Assembly (NCBI GenBank): GCA_029782135.1
Contig: JAKOVI010000059.1
Coordinates: 1-48,240, forward strand
Length of the DNA: 48,240 bases
Direction: 5' to 3'
Source of the DNA: Bacillota bacterium
Lineage (GTDB): Bacteria; Bacillota; UBA4882; UBA10575
Shown: piece after piece, positions 1 to 7,278 of the stretch
How the letters are laid out: every line of letters starts with the position of its first letter
Numbering within the stretch: position 1 is the stretch's first letter
The notes under the pieces: model-generated
What the model saw: the letters and a program-made list of their open reading frames with translations, nothing else
Told to the model about the DNA's origin: nothing
Database searches by the model: none
Program-made: the position numbers and the translations under genes

Positions 1-71
1 AAATTTTACTCAGAAAAACTGCCTAAGTACCCGGTTCTGGCTTGCGTAGATTTACACAGCCCTTTAATAAC

Positions 72-97
72 AAAAAAATCCTGTTGTCCAACAGGAT
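72..97 (-). terminator. Intrinsic terminator after tRNA-Arg(CCT)
   Basis: Read on the minus strand, a stem ATCCTGTTG/CAACAGGAT is followed directly by a run of seven T residues (the plus-strand A run at 72-78). It lies about 14 bases past the CCA end of the minus-strand tRNA, where its terminator is expected. Confidence 0.8.
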
Positions 98-111
98 AAA
101 ATATATAAATC

Positions 112-187
112 TGGCAGCCCCGAGAGGAATCGAACCTCCGACACACGGTTTAGGAAACCGCTGCTCTATCCCCTGAGCTACGGGGCC
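112..187 (-). tRNA. tRNA-Arg(CCT)
   Basis: A full cloverleaf can be drawn on the minus strand. The acceptor is GGCCCCG with CGGGGCT (one G-U pair), the D arm begins TAGCTC, the anticodon loop reads TTCCTAA with anticodon CCT, and the T loop is TTCGATT. The CCA end is encoded. It would read the rare AGG arginine codon. A promoter lies just upstream and a terminator just downstream, so it looks like a single-gene unit. Confidence 0.95.
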
Positions 188-203
188 TTCTCTTAGCTAT
201 AAT

Positions 204-232
204 ATTATAACAAAAACTATAGCTAGATGCAA
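204..232 (-). promoter_or_regulatory. Sigma-A-like promoter for tRNA-Arg(CCT)
   Basis: On the minus strand the -10 box is a perfect TATAAT (204-209). A TTGCAT -35 box (227-232) lies 17 bases upstream. The -10 sits about 17 bases before the first tRNA base. The -35 matches the consensus only in part. Confidence 0.6.
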
Positions 233-528
233 GAAGGGGTTTTCGGACAAGACCTCCACTACCTACTATGTTTTCCATCAAACGGTACAAAAGAAAACTG
301 ATCCTTTTACTGCCGGAAGACAAGTTAATTTCCATAACGTCCACGGATATCAACCGGATTGATTGGGTATAATAACATAAAAGCCCCACCAAAGGTGAGG
401 CGATAGACTTCCTTGTCGTGTGGGGGAAGACTTCCTTGTCAATGTATAATATCGCGCATTTAAGCTAAAACATTAGGATTATTTTGTAACAATTTGTCCT
501 GTATTGCATAGAATACTTAATAAAGAAA
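233..528. other. Intergenic region with a 13-base direct repeat and a hairpin
   Basis: No gene was recognised here. An open frame on the minus strand runs through it but also through the tRNA, so it is a shadow. A hairpin at 383-401 (GCCTCACC/GGTGGGGC on the minus strand) is followed there by TTTTATG and could end a minus-strand transcript. The 13-mer AGACTTCCTTGTC occurs twice, at 405-417 and 428-440, a period of 23 bases. A weak TAGAAT at 509-514 could serve the next gene. Confidence 0.4.
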
Positions 529-543
529 ATGGAGAGAAAGAAG

Positions 544-846
544 GTGGGTCAGGTGGCGGAGATCAAATACTCCATTTCGGTCCTGAAAAACAATCCACTG
601 GTTAAAATAAAAGTAACTGGAATTTACAATCAAAATTTTGCACAGTTTTATTACCGGAATCCGGTTACCGGAAGATGGTGTCAGGTCCAGGGCGAACTAG
701 ATGCGGATAAGAACCAGGAGCAATCCTTGCTGGCCTTGTTTAAAAAAATCACCTGTACGGTTAAAAATCTGGCGGACCGCTTCTATGAAGACAGTAAGGA
801 ACTCTTTGACGACCGGCAGCCCTATTTAACAAGAAGCCGGATTTAA
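544..846 (+). CDS. Hypothetical protein, 100 aa
   Basis: I do not recognise this family. The frame is open from an ATG at 529, but GTG 544 fits better: GGAGAG (530-535) lies eight bases before it, and an ATG at 529 would have no SD. The protein is soluble and charged, with no signal peptide or membrane segment. The first half is strand-like (around VKIKVTGIYNQNFAQFYY) and the second half (around LLALFKKITCTVKNLADRFY) looks helical. It stands alone between two minus-strand tRNA genes and ends at a strong terminator, so it is probably transcribed as a single gene. Function unknown. Confidence 0.6.
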   Translation: MGQVAEIKYSISVLKNNPLVKIKVTGIYNQNFAQFYYRNPVTGRWCQVQGELDADKNQEQSLLALFKKITCTVKNLADRFYEDSKELFDDRQPYLTRSRI

Positions 847-887
847 TGAGTGGCCTCGAGTTTTAATCAAACGATTCGGTGAAAATG

Positions 888-918
888 AAAAATGACCGGA
901 TTTACCGGTCATTTTTTT
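888..918 (+). terminator. Intrinsic terminator (also able to act on the minus strand)
   Basis: The stem AAAAATGACCGG/CCGGTCATTTTT with loop ATTTA runs into seven T residues. The symmetric A and T runs mean it could also stop the tRNA transcript that comes from the other side. Confidence 0.85.
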
Positions 919-941
919 GTTTTAAGTAAAATTATGAAAAA

Positions 942-1018
942 TGGTGCGCCCGGCAGGATTCGAACCTGCGACCTTTTGATTCGTAGTCAAACACTCTATC
1001 CAACTGAGCTACGGGCGC
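942..1018 (-). tRNA. tRNA-Arg(ACG)
   Basis: Minus-strand cloverleaf: acceptor GCGCCCG/CGGGCGC, D arm TAGCTCAGTTGGA, anticodon stem TTTGA/TCAAA with loop CTACGAA (anticodon ACG), T loop TTCGAAT, encoded CCA. The A34 of this anticodon is the substrate of TadA, whose gene begins about 230 bases away on the other strand. That neighbourhood may be chance. Confidence 0.96.
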
Positions 1019-1034
1019 ATTCAAAGCAAATAAA

Positions 1035-1063
1035 ATGATATCACGAAATTAATAATTAGTCAA
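1035..1063 (-). promoter_or_regulatory. Sigma-A-like promoter for tRNA-Arg(ACG)
   Basis: On the minus strand TTGACT (1058-1063) and TATCAT (1035-1040) are 17 bases apart. The -10 lies 16 bases upstream of the tRNA. Confidence 0.65.
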
Positions 1064-1250
1064 GACAATAGGATCAACCTTCTACGGGAAAATCTGGGGA
1101 CGGGTAAGTGATAAAAAAGGCAGGTTCCGTCGGAGAAAGCCAAGAAAATGGATTTTTTGTTAGCCAAAAGTATAACTTATTGTTATTATAGAGTCAAGCC
1201 AATTATAACTATGGAGACTTAGGATCCGGAAACAAGGAGAATGCGGTTTC

Positions 1251-1703
1251 ATGAATCAGGATGATCTCTATTTTATGCGCGAAGCGCTGGTAGAGGCGGA
1301 GAAAGCGTTGGTCTTGGATGAAGTGCCGATTGGAGCGGTGATTGTCTACGAGGGGGAGATCTATGCCCGTGGGCATAACCTCCGGGAGTGCTTGGCTGAT
1401 CCAACAGCCCATGCTGAGATTATCGTAATGAGGAAGGCTGCTGCCAAGCGGGGAAGCTGGCGGTTGCACGGAATGACCCTCTATGTAACGCTTGAACCTT
1501 GCCCAATGTGTGCGGGGGCAATGGTTAACGCCCGGTTGGACCGGTTGGTTTTTGGGGCTTTTGACCCGAAGGCCGGTGCTGCGGGATCGGTGATGAATCT
1601 GGTCGCCACGGAGCAACTTAACCACAGGCTCACGGTTACGGGTGGCCTCTGTGCTGAAGAGGCCGGAGAGATCCTCAAACGGTTTTTCCAAAGAAAAAGG
1701 TAG
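1251..1703 (+). CDS. tadA: tRNA-specific adenosine deaminase TadA
   Basis: TadA deaminates A34 of tRNA-Arg(ACG) to inosine, so that one tRNA reads CGU, CGC and CGA. The cytidine-deaminase fold is clear: the zinc ligand and proton-shuttle motif HAE at residues 54-56 (in PTAHAEI) and the PCPMC motif with Cys84 and Cys87. At 150 aa it has the normal length. AAGGAG lies about eleven bases before the ATG, a slightly long spacing. Its substrate tRNA-Arg(ACG) is encoded just upstream on the opposite strand. No operon partner follows; the next features are tRNA-Ser genes with their own promoter. Confidence 0.93.
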   Translation: MNQDDLYFMREALVEAEKALVLDEVPIGAVIVYEGEIYARGHNLRECLADPTAHAEIIVMRKAAAKRGSWRLHGMTLYVTLEPCPMCAGAMVNARLDRLVFGAFDPKAGAAGSVMNLVATEQLNHRLTVTGGLCAEEAGEILKRFFQRKR

Positions 1704-1720
1704 TTTCCAATCAAAACTGC

Positions 1721-1749
1721 TTGACCTGCGCGCAAATTATGTGTACAAT
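1721..1749 (+). promoter_or_regulatory. Sigma-A promoter for the tRNA-Ser pair
   Basis: TTGACC (1721-1726), a 17-base spacer and TACAAT (1744-1749). The -10 is about 65 bases upstream of the first tRNA-Ser, so a 5' leader would be processed away. Confidence 0.75.
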
Positions 1750-1813
1750 ACTAAATGGTAATAATCGAAGATTGATTGATTATTTAACCGCTAAATAGTT
1801 GAGTGCGAGATCC

Positions 1814-1903
1814 GGAGAGATGGCTGAGTGGTTGAAGGCGCCCGCCTCGAAAGCGGGTAGGGGTTTACGCCCCTCGCGAGTTCGAATCTCGCTCTCTCCG
1901 CCA
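1814..1903 (+). tRNA. tRNA-Ser(CGA)
   Basis: Class II tRNA with a long variable arm (TAGGGGTTTACGCCCCT). The acceptor is GGAGAGA/TCTCTCC, the anticodon stem CCCGC/GCGGG encloses loop CTCGAAA (anticodon CGA), and the T loop is TTCGAAT. CCA is encoded. It reads UCG. Confidence 0.95.
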
Positions 1904-1936
1904 TTTAAAAGAGATTAGACCAGAGCTGTTCAATGT

Positions 1937-2027
1937 GGAGAGATGGCCGAGTGGTCGAAGGCGCACGCCTGGAGAGCGTGTAGACGTTAAAAGCGTCTCC
2001 TGGGTTCAAATCCCAGTCTCTCCGCCA
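1937..2027 (+). tRNA. tRNA-Ser(GGA)
   Basis: Class II tRNA with the same acceptor stem as its neighbour. Anticodon stem CACGC/GCGTG, loop CTGGAGA (anticodon GGA), long variable arm, T loop TTCAAAT, encoded CCA. It reads UCC and UCU. It is 33 bases downstream of tRNA-Ser(CGA) and is probably cotranscribed with it. Confidence 0.95.
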
Positions 2028-2039
2028 TAGTCATTTTAT

Positions 2040-2062
2040 CCGGTATTAAACCGGTTTTTTTA
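2040..2062 (+). terminator. Terminator of the tRNA-Ser operon
   Basis: A short CCGGT/ACCGG stem with an A/T loop runs into eight T residues. It lies 12 bases after the second tRNA-Ser. Confidence 0.75.
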
Positions 2063-2108
2063 ATAATGAGGGAATGGTCAAGGGTAAATTACGTTTAAAG
2101 TAGTGTTA

Positions 2109-2137
2109 TTGGTATCTCTCTGTGAATATGATATAAT
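2109..2137 (+). promoter_or_regulatory. Promoter for SRP RNA
   Basis: TTGGTA (2109-2114), 17 bases, then a perfect TATAAT (2132-2137). Transcription would begin near 2144, just before the predicted mature 5' end of the SRP RNA. Confidence 0.75.
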
Positions 2138-2155
2138 TATATGAGTATTCATTTT

Positions 2156-2425
2156 GACCGTGCTAGACGGGGAGGTAGCGGTGCCCTGTAACCTGCAACC
2201 CGCTATAGCAGGGTTGAATTCCGGCTTGAGGCGGCTCTTCGTGGCACCGGCTGTGACAAGTGGTGTTGAAGATCAGGTCCTACGCAACGGAGACCGGTGA
2301 ACCCCGCCAGGTCCGGGAGGAAGCAACGGTAAGCCGAGAACTACGTGTGCCGTGGGGCAACCTGGTTGGAGCTAACGATCATGGCACGACCGGGGGGAGT
2401 CCGTCGAGAGACGGTGCACGGTCAA
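2156..2425 (+). ncRNA. ffs: Signal recognition particle RNA, large (Alu-containing) type
   Basis: This RNA is the scaffold of the signal recognition particle that brings ribosomes with nascent secreted or membrane proteins to the membrane. The 5' part holds the conserved Alu-domain string GGTAGCGGTGCCCTGTAACC. The S domain holds GTCCGGGAGGAAGCA, with the GGAA loop bound by Ffh. The ends pair as TTGACCGTGC (2154-2163) with GCACGGTCAA (2416-2425), which sets the boundaries to within a few bases. A length near 270 bases is typical of spore-forming Firmicutes. An open frame inside it (from 2260) is a by-product of the structure and not a gene. Confidence 0.95.
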
Positions 2426-2435
2426 TCTTTATAAA

Positions 2436-2457
2436 CCCGCCTTTCAGGCGGGCTTTT
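2436..2457 (+). terminator. Terminator of SRP RNA
   Basis: A perfect stem CCCGCCT/AGGCGGG with loop TTC, followed by CTTTTA, ten bases after the RNA's 3' end. Confidence 0.85.
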
Positions 2458-2546
2458 ATACATAAGGTTTAAATTGACGAAGTCGGTTGATGAAAAGGAA
2501 GAGTAAAGTTGCCGTCTCCCGAAAAAGGGGTGGCAAGCGAACGAAG

Positions 2547-3422
2547 ATGGGAAAAATCAGCGTTAAAGCTTTTGCCAAGGTTAACTTAAGCTTAGATGTG
2601 CTGGGAAAAAGAGAAGATGGCTATCATGAGGTGGAGATGGTGATGCAGTCGATCAGTCTCCATGATGAACTTCACTTTTTCCCATCACGAATTTTATCGT
2701 TAACGACTAACGAACGGCGCCTCCCCACTGACGGGCGGAATTTAATCATCCGTGCCGCTGAAAAGCTAATCGAATATACAGGCCGGCGGAAGGGTGCGCG
2801 GATTGTCTTACATAAAAGCATACCGGTTGGCGCCGGTTTGGGCGGTGGTAGCGCCGACGCGGCTGCGACTTTAGTGGGCTTAAACCGGTTTTGGGATTTG
2901 AACCTGCCGACCACGACTCTGGTCAAAATCGCCGCCACCCTTGGGGCCGATGTTCCTTTTTTCCTTATCGGAGGCACCGTCCTTGCCAGAGGGATTGGTG
3001 AACAGTTAACTCCGCTCCCGCCGCTTCCTCCGGTACCGGTTTTGTTGACGAAACCGCCTTTTACCGTAAGTACGGCGATGATCTATAAGAATTTGGATTT
3101 GAGGCCGGGGGATCAACACCCGGAGACGGATCAGATTGTTTCCCTTTTGAAAGAAGGAGAATTGCTCTCGATCACTAAGTACTGGGGGAATCTTCTGGAG
3201 AAAGTTACCCTGCGGCTTTATCCTGAGGTAAAAGAAGTGATGGACTGGTTGGCCGGCTTGGGCTTTCCGGTGCGGATGACGGGAAGCGGCCCGACCCTCT
3301 ATCTGTTTCTCCCCGCTCCCGGCCGGAATTTTACCACGATCAATGCCCAATTAAGAGAAAGAGGTTGGTGGACCTACGAAGGGTCTTTCGTGGATAAAGG
3401 TTTAGTGCTTATTGCTGATTAA
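2547..3422 (+). CDS. ispE: 4-diphosphocytidyl-2-C-methyl-D-erythritol kinase IspE
   Basis: IspE phosphorylates the 2-hydroxyl of CDP-methylerythritol in the non-mevalonate (MEP) isoprenoid pathway. The GHMP-kinase fold is shown by AKVNLSLDVLGKREDGYHE near the N-terminus and the glycine-rich ATP loop PVGAGLGGGSADAA near residue 95. A late MTGSGPTLY supplies the third GHMP motif. The frame is open upstream to an ATG at 2487, but the extra 20 residues are Lys/Arg-rich and absent from the family. The ATG at 2547 gives 291 aa and the usual MGKISVKAFAKVNLS start, although its SD (AGGGG) is distant, so the start is not certain. The regulator gene follows after 22 bases. Confidence 0.93.
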   Translation: MGKISVKAFAKVNLSLDVLGKREDGYHEVEMVMQSISLHDELHFFPSRILSLTTNERRLPTDGRNLIIRAAEKLIEYTGRRKGARIVLHKSIPVGAGLGGGSADAAATLVGLNRFWDLNLPTTTLVKIAATLGADVPFFLIGGTVLARGIGEQLTPLPPLPPVPVLLTKPPFTVSTAMIYKNLDLRPGDQHPETDQIVSLLKEGELLSITKYWGNLLEKVTLRLYPEVKEVMDWLAGLGFPVRMTGSGPTLYLFLPAPGRNFTTINAQLRERGWWTYEGSFVDKGLVLIAD

Positions 3423-3444
3423 AAAAACAAAAGGGGGTAAGATT

Positions 3445-4128
3445 ATGGCTAGGAAACCCTTGGTCCCGATAAAACTAGACAGTTATAAGCCCCTAAGAGA
3501 ACTGGTATTTGAAGCTCTCCGCGAAGCGATTCTCAATGGCCAGTTGGAGCCCGGCGAACGTTTGATGGAGATTCAATTGGCAGAAGAACTTGGGGTCAGT
3601 AGAACCCCCGTCCGGGAGGCAATCCGTAAACTTGAACGGGAAGGCCTGGTCCTGATGGTGCCGCGGAAAGGGGCTTATGTGGCCAGTCTTTCAATGAAAG
3701 ACGTGGTTGAAGTCTTTGAAATTCGCGGGGCACTGGAAGGGCTGGCTGCTGCTTTAGCGGCGGAAAGAATCACCAATGAAGAATTGGAAAACCTTGAACG
3801 TCAGTATGTGAAGTCTGTCGAGCAAATGGAGAAGGCCGATTTAAAAGGAATGGTTGAAGTCGATACGGGTTTTCATCAACTTTTGTACCAGGCCAGCAGG
3901 AATGAACGCTTGGCTCAGATTATCAATAATTTAAGGGAACAGATCCAGGTCTTCCGGCAAACTTCGCTCTCTTATCCGGGAAGAATGAAAGTTGCCTTAA
4001 AGGAACACCGGAAGATTGTTGATGCGATTTGGGCCCGGGATCCGGAAACAGCGCGCCGGTTAGCCCAGGAACATATTGAAAATGCCGAGAGCAGTATGAT
4101 GAAAGTCATCCGGGCGGAAAAACAATAG
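3445..4128 (+). CDS. GntR-family (FadR/FCD type) transcriptional regulator
   Basis: A one-component repressor or activator. The N-terminal winged helix includes SRTPVREAIRKLEREGLV as recognition helix and wing (residues about 45-65). The C-terminal all-helical FCD domain carries the spaced Asp/His positions (DTGFHQLLY, KEHRKIVDA, AQEHIENA) that bind metal or a carboxylate ligand in this subfamily. ATG 3445 follows AAGGGGG at a good distance; an upstream ATG at 3412 overlaps ispE and has no SD. It sits between ispE and a nucleotidyltransferase, where Bacillus has purR and yabJ. The ligand cannot be told from the sequence. Confidence 0.88.
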   Translation: MARKPLVPIKLDSYKPLRELVFEALREAILNGQLEPGERLMEIQLAEELGVSRTPVREAIRKLEREGLVLMVPRKGAYVASLSMKDVVEVFEIRGALEGLAAALAAERITNEELENLERQYVKSVEQMEKADLKGMVEVDTGFHQLLYQASRNERLAQIINNLREQIQVFRQTSLSYPGRMKVALKEHRKIVDAIWARDPETARRLAQEHIENAESSMMKVIRAEKQ

Positions 4129-4165
4129 AGACCATCGCGTAATAGTAAGCGAGGGAGGGATTCGC

Positions 4166-4915
4166 GTGGAGGCTATCGTGCTTGGCGGGGCGCCGAATTC
4201 AGGACCGATTCGCGCTATTGATGATACCCCCTACGAAGCAGGTATTAAAATCAACGATCGACCCATGATTGAATTTATCCTTGATGTCCTCGAAGCGATG
4301 GATGAAATTGAGACCACAGCTGTTGTGATTCCAGAGGGGATTATTGAGCAGGGGAAATGGCCGAAAGTTAAACTGTTGCCCCCGGGGGTTACGGTGATCG
4401 ACAGTTTGCTCCAGGCCGTGACCGCTCTCCAGCCAAAGGAGCATGTTTTGGTGCTTGCTTCCGATATTCCATTAATTACAAAAGAGGCCTTACGGGATTT
4501 TTTAGCGAGTTGTTCCCGGCGTCAGGCCGCTATTTATTATTCGTTTGTCCCCAAACCAGTGGTGGAAGAGAAATACCCTGGAGTGAAACGGACATACGTT
4601 CAACTGAAAGACGCAATTGTCACCGGAGGAAATGTCCTTTTAATCGAACCACAGGCGATTATTACCCACCATCAACGGCTTCGCCAAGCCTTTGCCCTGC
4701 GTAAACATCCTGTGAAACTCTGCCAGTTGCTGGGCTTCAGGTTTCTTTTCAAACTTTTATGCGGGCAACTTGAGGTCGGAGAGATTGAAGCCCGCGTCGA
4801 GGAGATCCTCAACCTGAAGGGAGCGGGGATTGTTTCTCTTTATCCAGAGATCGGTGTCGATGTAGACAAACCAAGCGATCTGGAGTTGGTCCGTTCCATC
4901 CTGGCCGCAAACTGA
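4166..4915 (+). CDS. Nucleotidyltransferase family protein (GT-A fold, MobA/GlmU-like)
   Basis: A 249-residue protein with features of an NTP-transferase. The N-terminus MEAIVLGGAPNSGPI stands in place of the usual LAAGxGxRM loop. KINDRPMIEFILDVLEAM matches the substrate-binding segment, and VLVLASDIPLITKEAL corresponds to the metal-binding GDxP region with S-D-I-P. The G-rich loop is diverged, so the nucleotide specificity is unknown. The start is GTG 4166, with GGGAGGG eight bases upstream. It follows the GntR gene by 37 bases and is probably in one operon with ispE. It could act on a phospho-sugar, or on a MEP-pathway compound given its neighbours; both ideas are inference. Confidence 0.75.
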   Translation: MEAIVLGGAPNSGPIRAIDDTPYEAGIKINDRPMIEFILDVLEAMDEIETTAVVIPEGIIEQGKWPKVKLLPPGVTVIDSLLQAVTALQPKEHVLVLASDIPLITKEALRDFLASCSRRQAAIYYSFVPKPVVEEKYPGVKRTYVQLKDAIVTGGNVLLIEPQAIITHHQRLRQAFALRKHPVKLCQLLGFRFLFKLLCGQLEVGEIEARVEEILNLKGAGIVSLYPEIGVDVDKPSDLELVRSILAAN

Positions 4916-4959
4916 GTTATCATTTTTTTCACCTTTTTTTAGCAAAAGTTTAAGATAGG

Positions 4960-4988
4960 AAAGGATTTCAAGATCGAATGTCGAATTG
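4960..4988 (+). promoter_or_regulatory. Sigma-H promoter of spoVG
   Basis: The -35 element AAAGGATTT (4960-4968) fits RnAGGAwww at every position. Eleven bases later GTCGAATTG (4980-4988) fits RnnGAATww except for the last base. The Bacillus subtilis spoVG promoter, a classic sigma-H promoter, has the same AGGATTT and GAATTG cores. The distance to the spoVG start codon is about 40 bases. Confidence 0.85.
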
Positions 4989-5026
4989 TAAATCCACTTA
5001 CTTTATTTTCAAAAAGAGGTGAAATT

Positions 5027-5302
5027 ATGAACATTACGGATGTACGCTTAAAAAAGATTGACAATGGAAGTAAAATGAAGGCAATTGCTTCGATCACATT
5101 TGATGACGCTTTTGTCGTCCGGGAAATCCGGGTAATTGAAGGCCAAAACGGGTTATTTGTGGCGATGCCCAGTCGTAAAACACCATCCGGCGAGTTCAAG
5201 GATATTGCCCACCCAATCAATGCCGATACGCGACAACTGATTCAGGATGCGATTTTGGAAGAGTATGAAAAGGTTTCTTCTTTGTCTGCCGCGACATCTT
5301 AA
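5027..5302 (+). CDS. spoVG: Septation/sporulation regulator SpoVG
   Basis: SpoVG is a small nucleic-acid-binding regulator, needed in Bacillus for normal asymmetric septation and cortex formation. It is widespread in Firmicutes. The signature [11 protein letters not shown], the central [19 protein letters not shown] and the [21 protein letters not shown] segment are all present, and 91 aa is normal. AGAGGTG lies seven bases before the ATG. A sigma-H promoter precedes it, so expression should rise on entry into stationary phase or sporulation. It stands alone; a tRNA gene separates it from glmU. Confidence 0.97.
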   Translation: MNITDVRLKKIDNGSKMKAIASITFDDAFVVREIRVIEGQNGLFVAMPSRKTPSGEFKDIAHPINADTRQLIQDAILEEYEKVSSLSAATS

Positions 5303-5354
5303 AAGAGAAGAAAAAGAGAGCGAGAGCGGAAGAACAGAAGACTTACCTTTGCTA

Positions 5355-5384
5355 TTGACAAAGCATTAAACATCGTGCTATAAT
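5355..5384 (+). promoter_or_regulatory. Sigma-A promoter for tRNA-Gln
   Basis: A perfect TTGACA (5355-5360) and a perfect TATAAT (5379-5384), 18 bases apart. The tRNA begins 14 bases after the -10. This is the closest match to consensus in the window. Confidence 0.9.
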
Positions 5385-5397
5385 TAGCTTTGCTTGT

Positions 5398-5472
5398 TGG
5401 GGCGTAGCCAAGCGGTAAGGCACGGGACTTTGACTCCCGCATGCGTTGGTTCGAATCCAGCCGCCCCAGCCA
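5398..5472 (+). tRNA. tRNA-Gln(TTG)
   Basis: Acceptor TGGGGCG/CGCCCCA, anticodon stem CGGGA/TCCCG with loop CTTTGAC (anticodon TTG), T loop TTCGAAT, encoded CCA. It is a single-gene unit inserted between spoVG and glmU, which are neighbours in Bacillus. Confidence 0.96.
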
Positions 5473-5492
5473 TTTATTAAGTCCTTTACTGT

Positions 5493-5516
5493 ACTCTGCT
5501 TCGGCGGAGTTTTTTT
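5493..5516 (+). terminator. Terminator of tRNA-Gln
   Basis: Stem ACTCTGC/GCGGAGT capped by a stable TTCG tetraloop, then seven T residues. Confidence 0.9.
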
Positions 5517-5688
5517 GTCTGGATTCAATATAATTAATATAGAATTGATATAATATGAAGACCTGGGATATATCTATTAATCAGGCTTTTATAATGGATT
5601 TATTTTACGGAATAGGTAATAGTCAGTGGAATGGCTTGGTTGGTCTTTGTTTGGCTGACTTTAGCTTGTTCTTAGGAGGAAGAGTTGA

Positions 5689-7266
5689 GTGGCGGAAGTG
5701 AAAGTACTTATTCTGGCAGCCGGGCAGGGGAAAAGAATGAAATCGAAGTTGCCAAAGGTCCTCTTGCCGGTCTGTGGGGTCCCGATGCTTCAGTATGTGA
5801 TTTGGGAAGCACAAAAGTTAACACCGGACAAACCACTTGTCGTGGTCGGGTACCAGGGAGAAAAGGTTATCGCGCAGATGGGTGATCAGGCGGATTATGT
5901 CTGGCAAAGAGAACAATTGGGCACCGGACACGCCGTGCAAATTGCCTGTGCACAACTGTCTGATTATACAGGAGATCTCCTGGTTTTGTACGGGGATACT
6001 CCCTTTATTTCGGCTTCCAGCTTACAAGAGTTGCTTAATCTCCATCGGACCCAAGGAGCGGCGGCAACCGTCCTCACCGCGGAGCTTGAGGACCCGGCCG
6101 GATATGGGCGGATTTTACGGACACCGGATGGCCGGTTAGCCGGAATAATTGAAGACCGGGATGCTTCCGCTGAGCAAAGGTTAATCCGGGAAGTAAACAC
6201 CGGGATTTATTGTTTTTCCTCTACTGAACTGAGGGAAATTCTTCCGTGCCTCGAACCGCAAAATGCCCAAGGAGAGTATTACCTTACGGATGTGATCACC
6301 ATCCTTGCGCAACGCGGGAAAATTTTGCAGGTGGTAAAGTGTCAAAATCCTAAAGAAATTATGGGGCCCAATGACCGGCAGGCCTTGGCCGAGACCGAAC
6401 GGGTAATGCGGATGATGATTTTGGAGCGTCTGATGGAAGACGGGGTAAGCATTATCGATCCCGCTAATACATATGTCGATCCCCGGGTAAAAGTCGGACA
6501 GGATACCACTCTTTATCCAGGGACCGTCCTCGTGGGCGAGACCGTCATTGGTAGTGATTGCCGGATCGGCCCGTATACGCAAATCACCAATTCACGGATT
6601 GGTGAAGGATGTCACGTTCATTTTAGCATTCTGACCGACGTTTGCTTCGGGAAGCAGGTCGAGTGCGGGCCTTATGCGCATTGCCGTCCGGGAACGGTGG
6701 CAGCTGACGGGGCGAAAATCGGTGGTTTTGTGGAAGTAAAGAACGTGCAAATCGGGGAAGGAAGTAAGGTTCCTCACCTTAGTTATCTGGGCGACACCGA
6801 AGTCGGGGCTGGTGTGAATATTGGCGCCGGGACAATTACCTGTAATTACGATGGAGTACGGAAATGGAGAACGATCATTGAAGACGGGGCGTTTATCGGC
6901 AGTAACACCAATTTGGTTGCTCCTGTCCGGGTCGGGAAAAGGGCGTTAATTGGAGCCGGTTCGACAATAACCAGGGATGTGCCGGCTGATTCGCTGGCGA
7001 TTGCCCGGGCGCGGCAAATCCATAAAGTCGGTACCCCTAAGGTGGAGCTTGCACCGGCCGCCGGTGAGCAGTTTATGGTCACCCTTAACAGTCCCGTCGA
7101 GGGAGCGATCCTCTATTATTCCCTGGATGGGGAGGAGCCGTGCGAAGGGGGAAACCGTTATCACCAGCCGCTTATTTTGCGAGCGGGAACTCTTTTAAAA
7201 GTGAAAGCCTTTAAAGAAGGATGGAATCCGAGCAAAACCGTGGTGGTTAAGATCGGCGAACAGTAA
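5689..7266 (+). CDS. glmU: Bifunctional GlmU with an added C-terminal chitobiase-like domain
   Basis: GlmU acetylates glucosamine-1-phosphate and then couples it to UTP, giving UDP-GlcNAc for peptidoglycan. The uridyltransferase domain starts at once with LILAAGQGKRMKSKLPKVLL. The left-handed beta-helix runs from about residue 250 to 448, with KIGGFVEVKN and GAGTITCNYDG of the acetyltransferase site. The start is GTG 5689 behind AGGAGGA. At 525 aa it is about 70 residues longer than usual. The tail, residues 449-525, contains AILYYSLDGEEP and LLKVKAFKEGWNPSKTV, like the CHB_HEX_C (chitobiase C-terminal, Ig-like) domain normally found on secreted proteins. No frameshift is needed for the fusion. 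In Bacillus prs follows glmU; here ctc follows. Confidence 0.95.
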   Translation: MAEVKVLILAAGQGKRMKSKLPKVLLPVCGVPMLQYVIWEAQKLTPDKPLVVVGYQGEKVIAQMGDQADYVWQREQLGTGHAVQIACAQLSDYTGDLLVLYGDTPFISASSLQELLNLHRTQGAAATVLTAELEDPAGYGRILRTPDGRLAGIIEDRDASAEQRLIREVNTGIYCFSSTELREILPCLEPQNAQGEYYLTDVITILAQRGKILQVVKCQNPKEIMGPNDRQALAETERVMRMMILERLMEDGVSIIDPANTYVDPRVKVGQDTTLYPGTVLVGETVIGSDCRIGPYTQITNSRIGEGCHVHFSILTDVCFGKQVECGPYAHCRPGTVAADGAKIGGFVEVKNVQIGEGSKVPHLSYLGDTEVGAGVNIGAGTITCNYDGVRKWRTIIEDGAFIGSNTNLVAPVRVGKRALIGAGSTITRDVPADSLAIARARQIHKVGTPKVELAPAAGEQFMVTLNSPVEGAILYYSLDGEEPCEGGNRYHQPLILRAGTLLKVKAFKEGWNPSKTVVVKIGEQ

Positions 7267-7278
7267 AGGGCTTGAAAT

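Noticed and set aside
150-392. Minus-strand frame of 80 codons near the left end
   Set aside because: Its 3' part runs through the tRNA-Arg(CCT) gene and its promoter and it has no SD.
2260-2472. Open frame of 70 codons inside the SRP RNA
   Set aside because: It follows the structured RNA and crosses its terminator; the sequence is explained fully by the SRP RNA.
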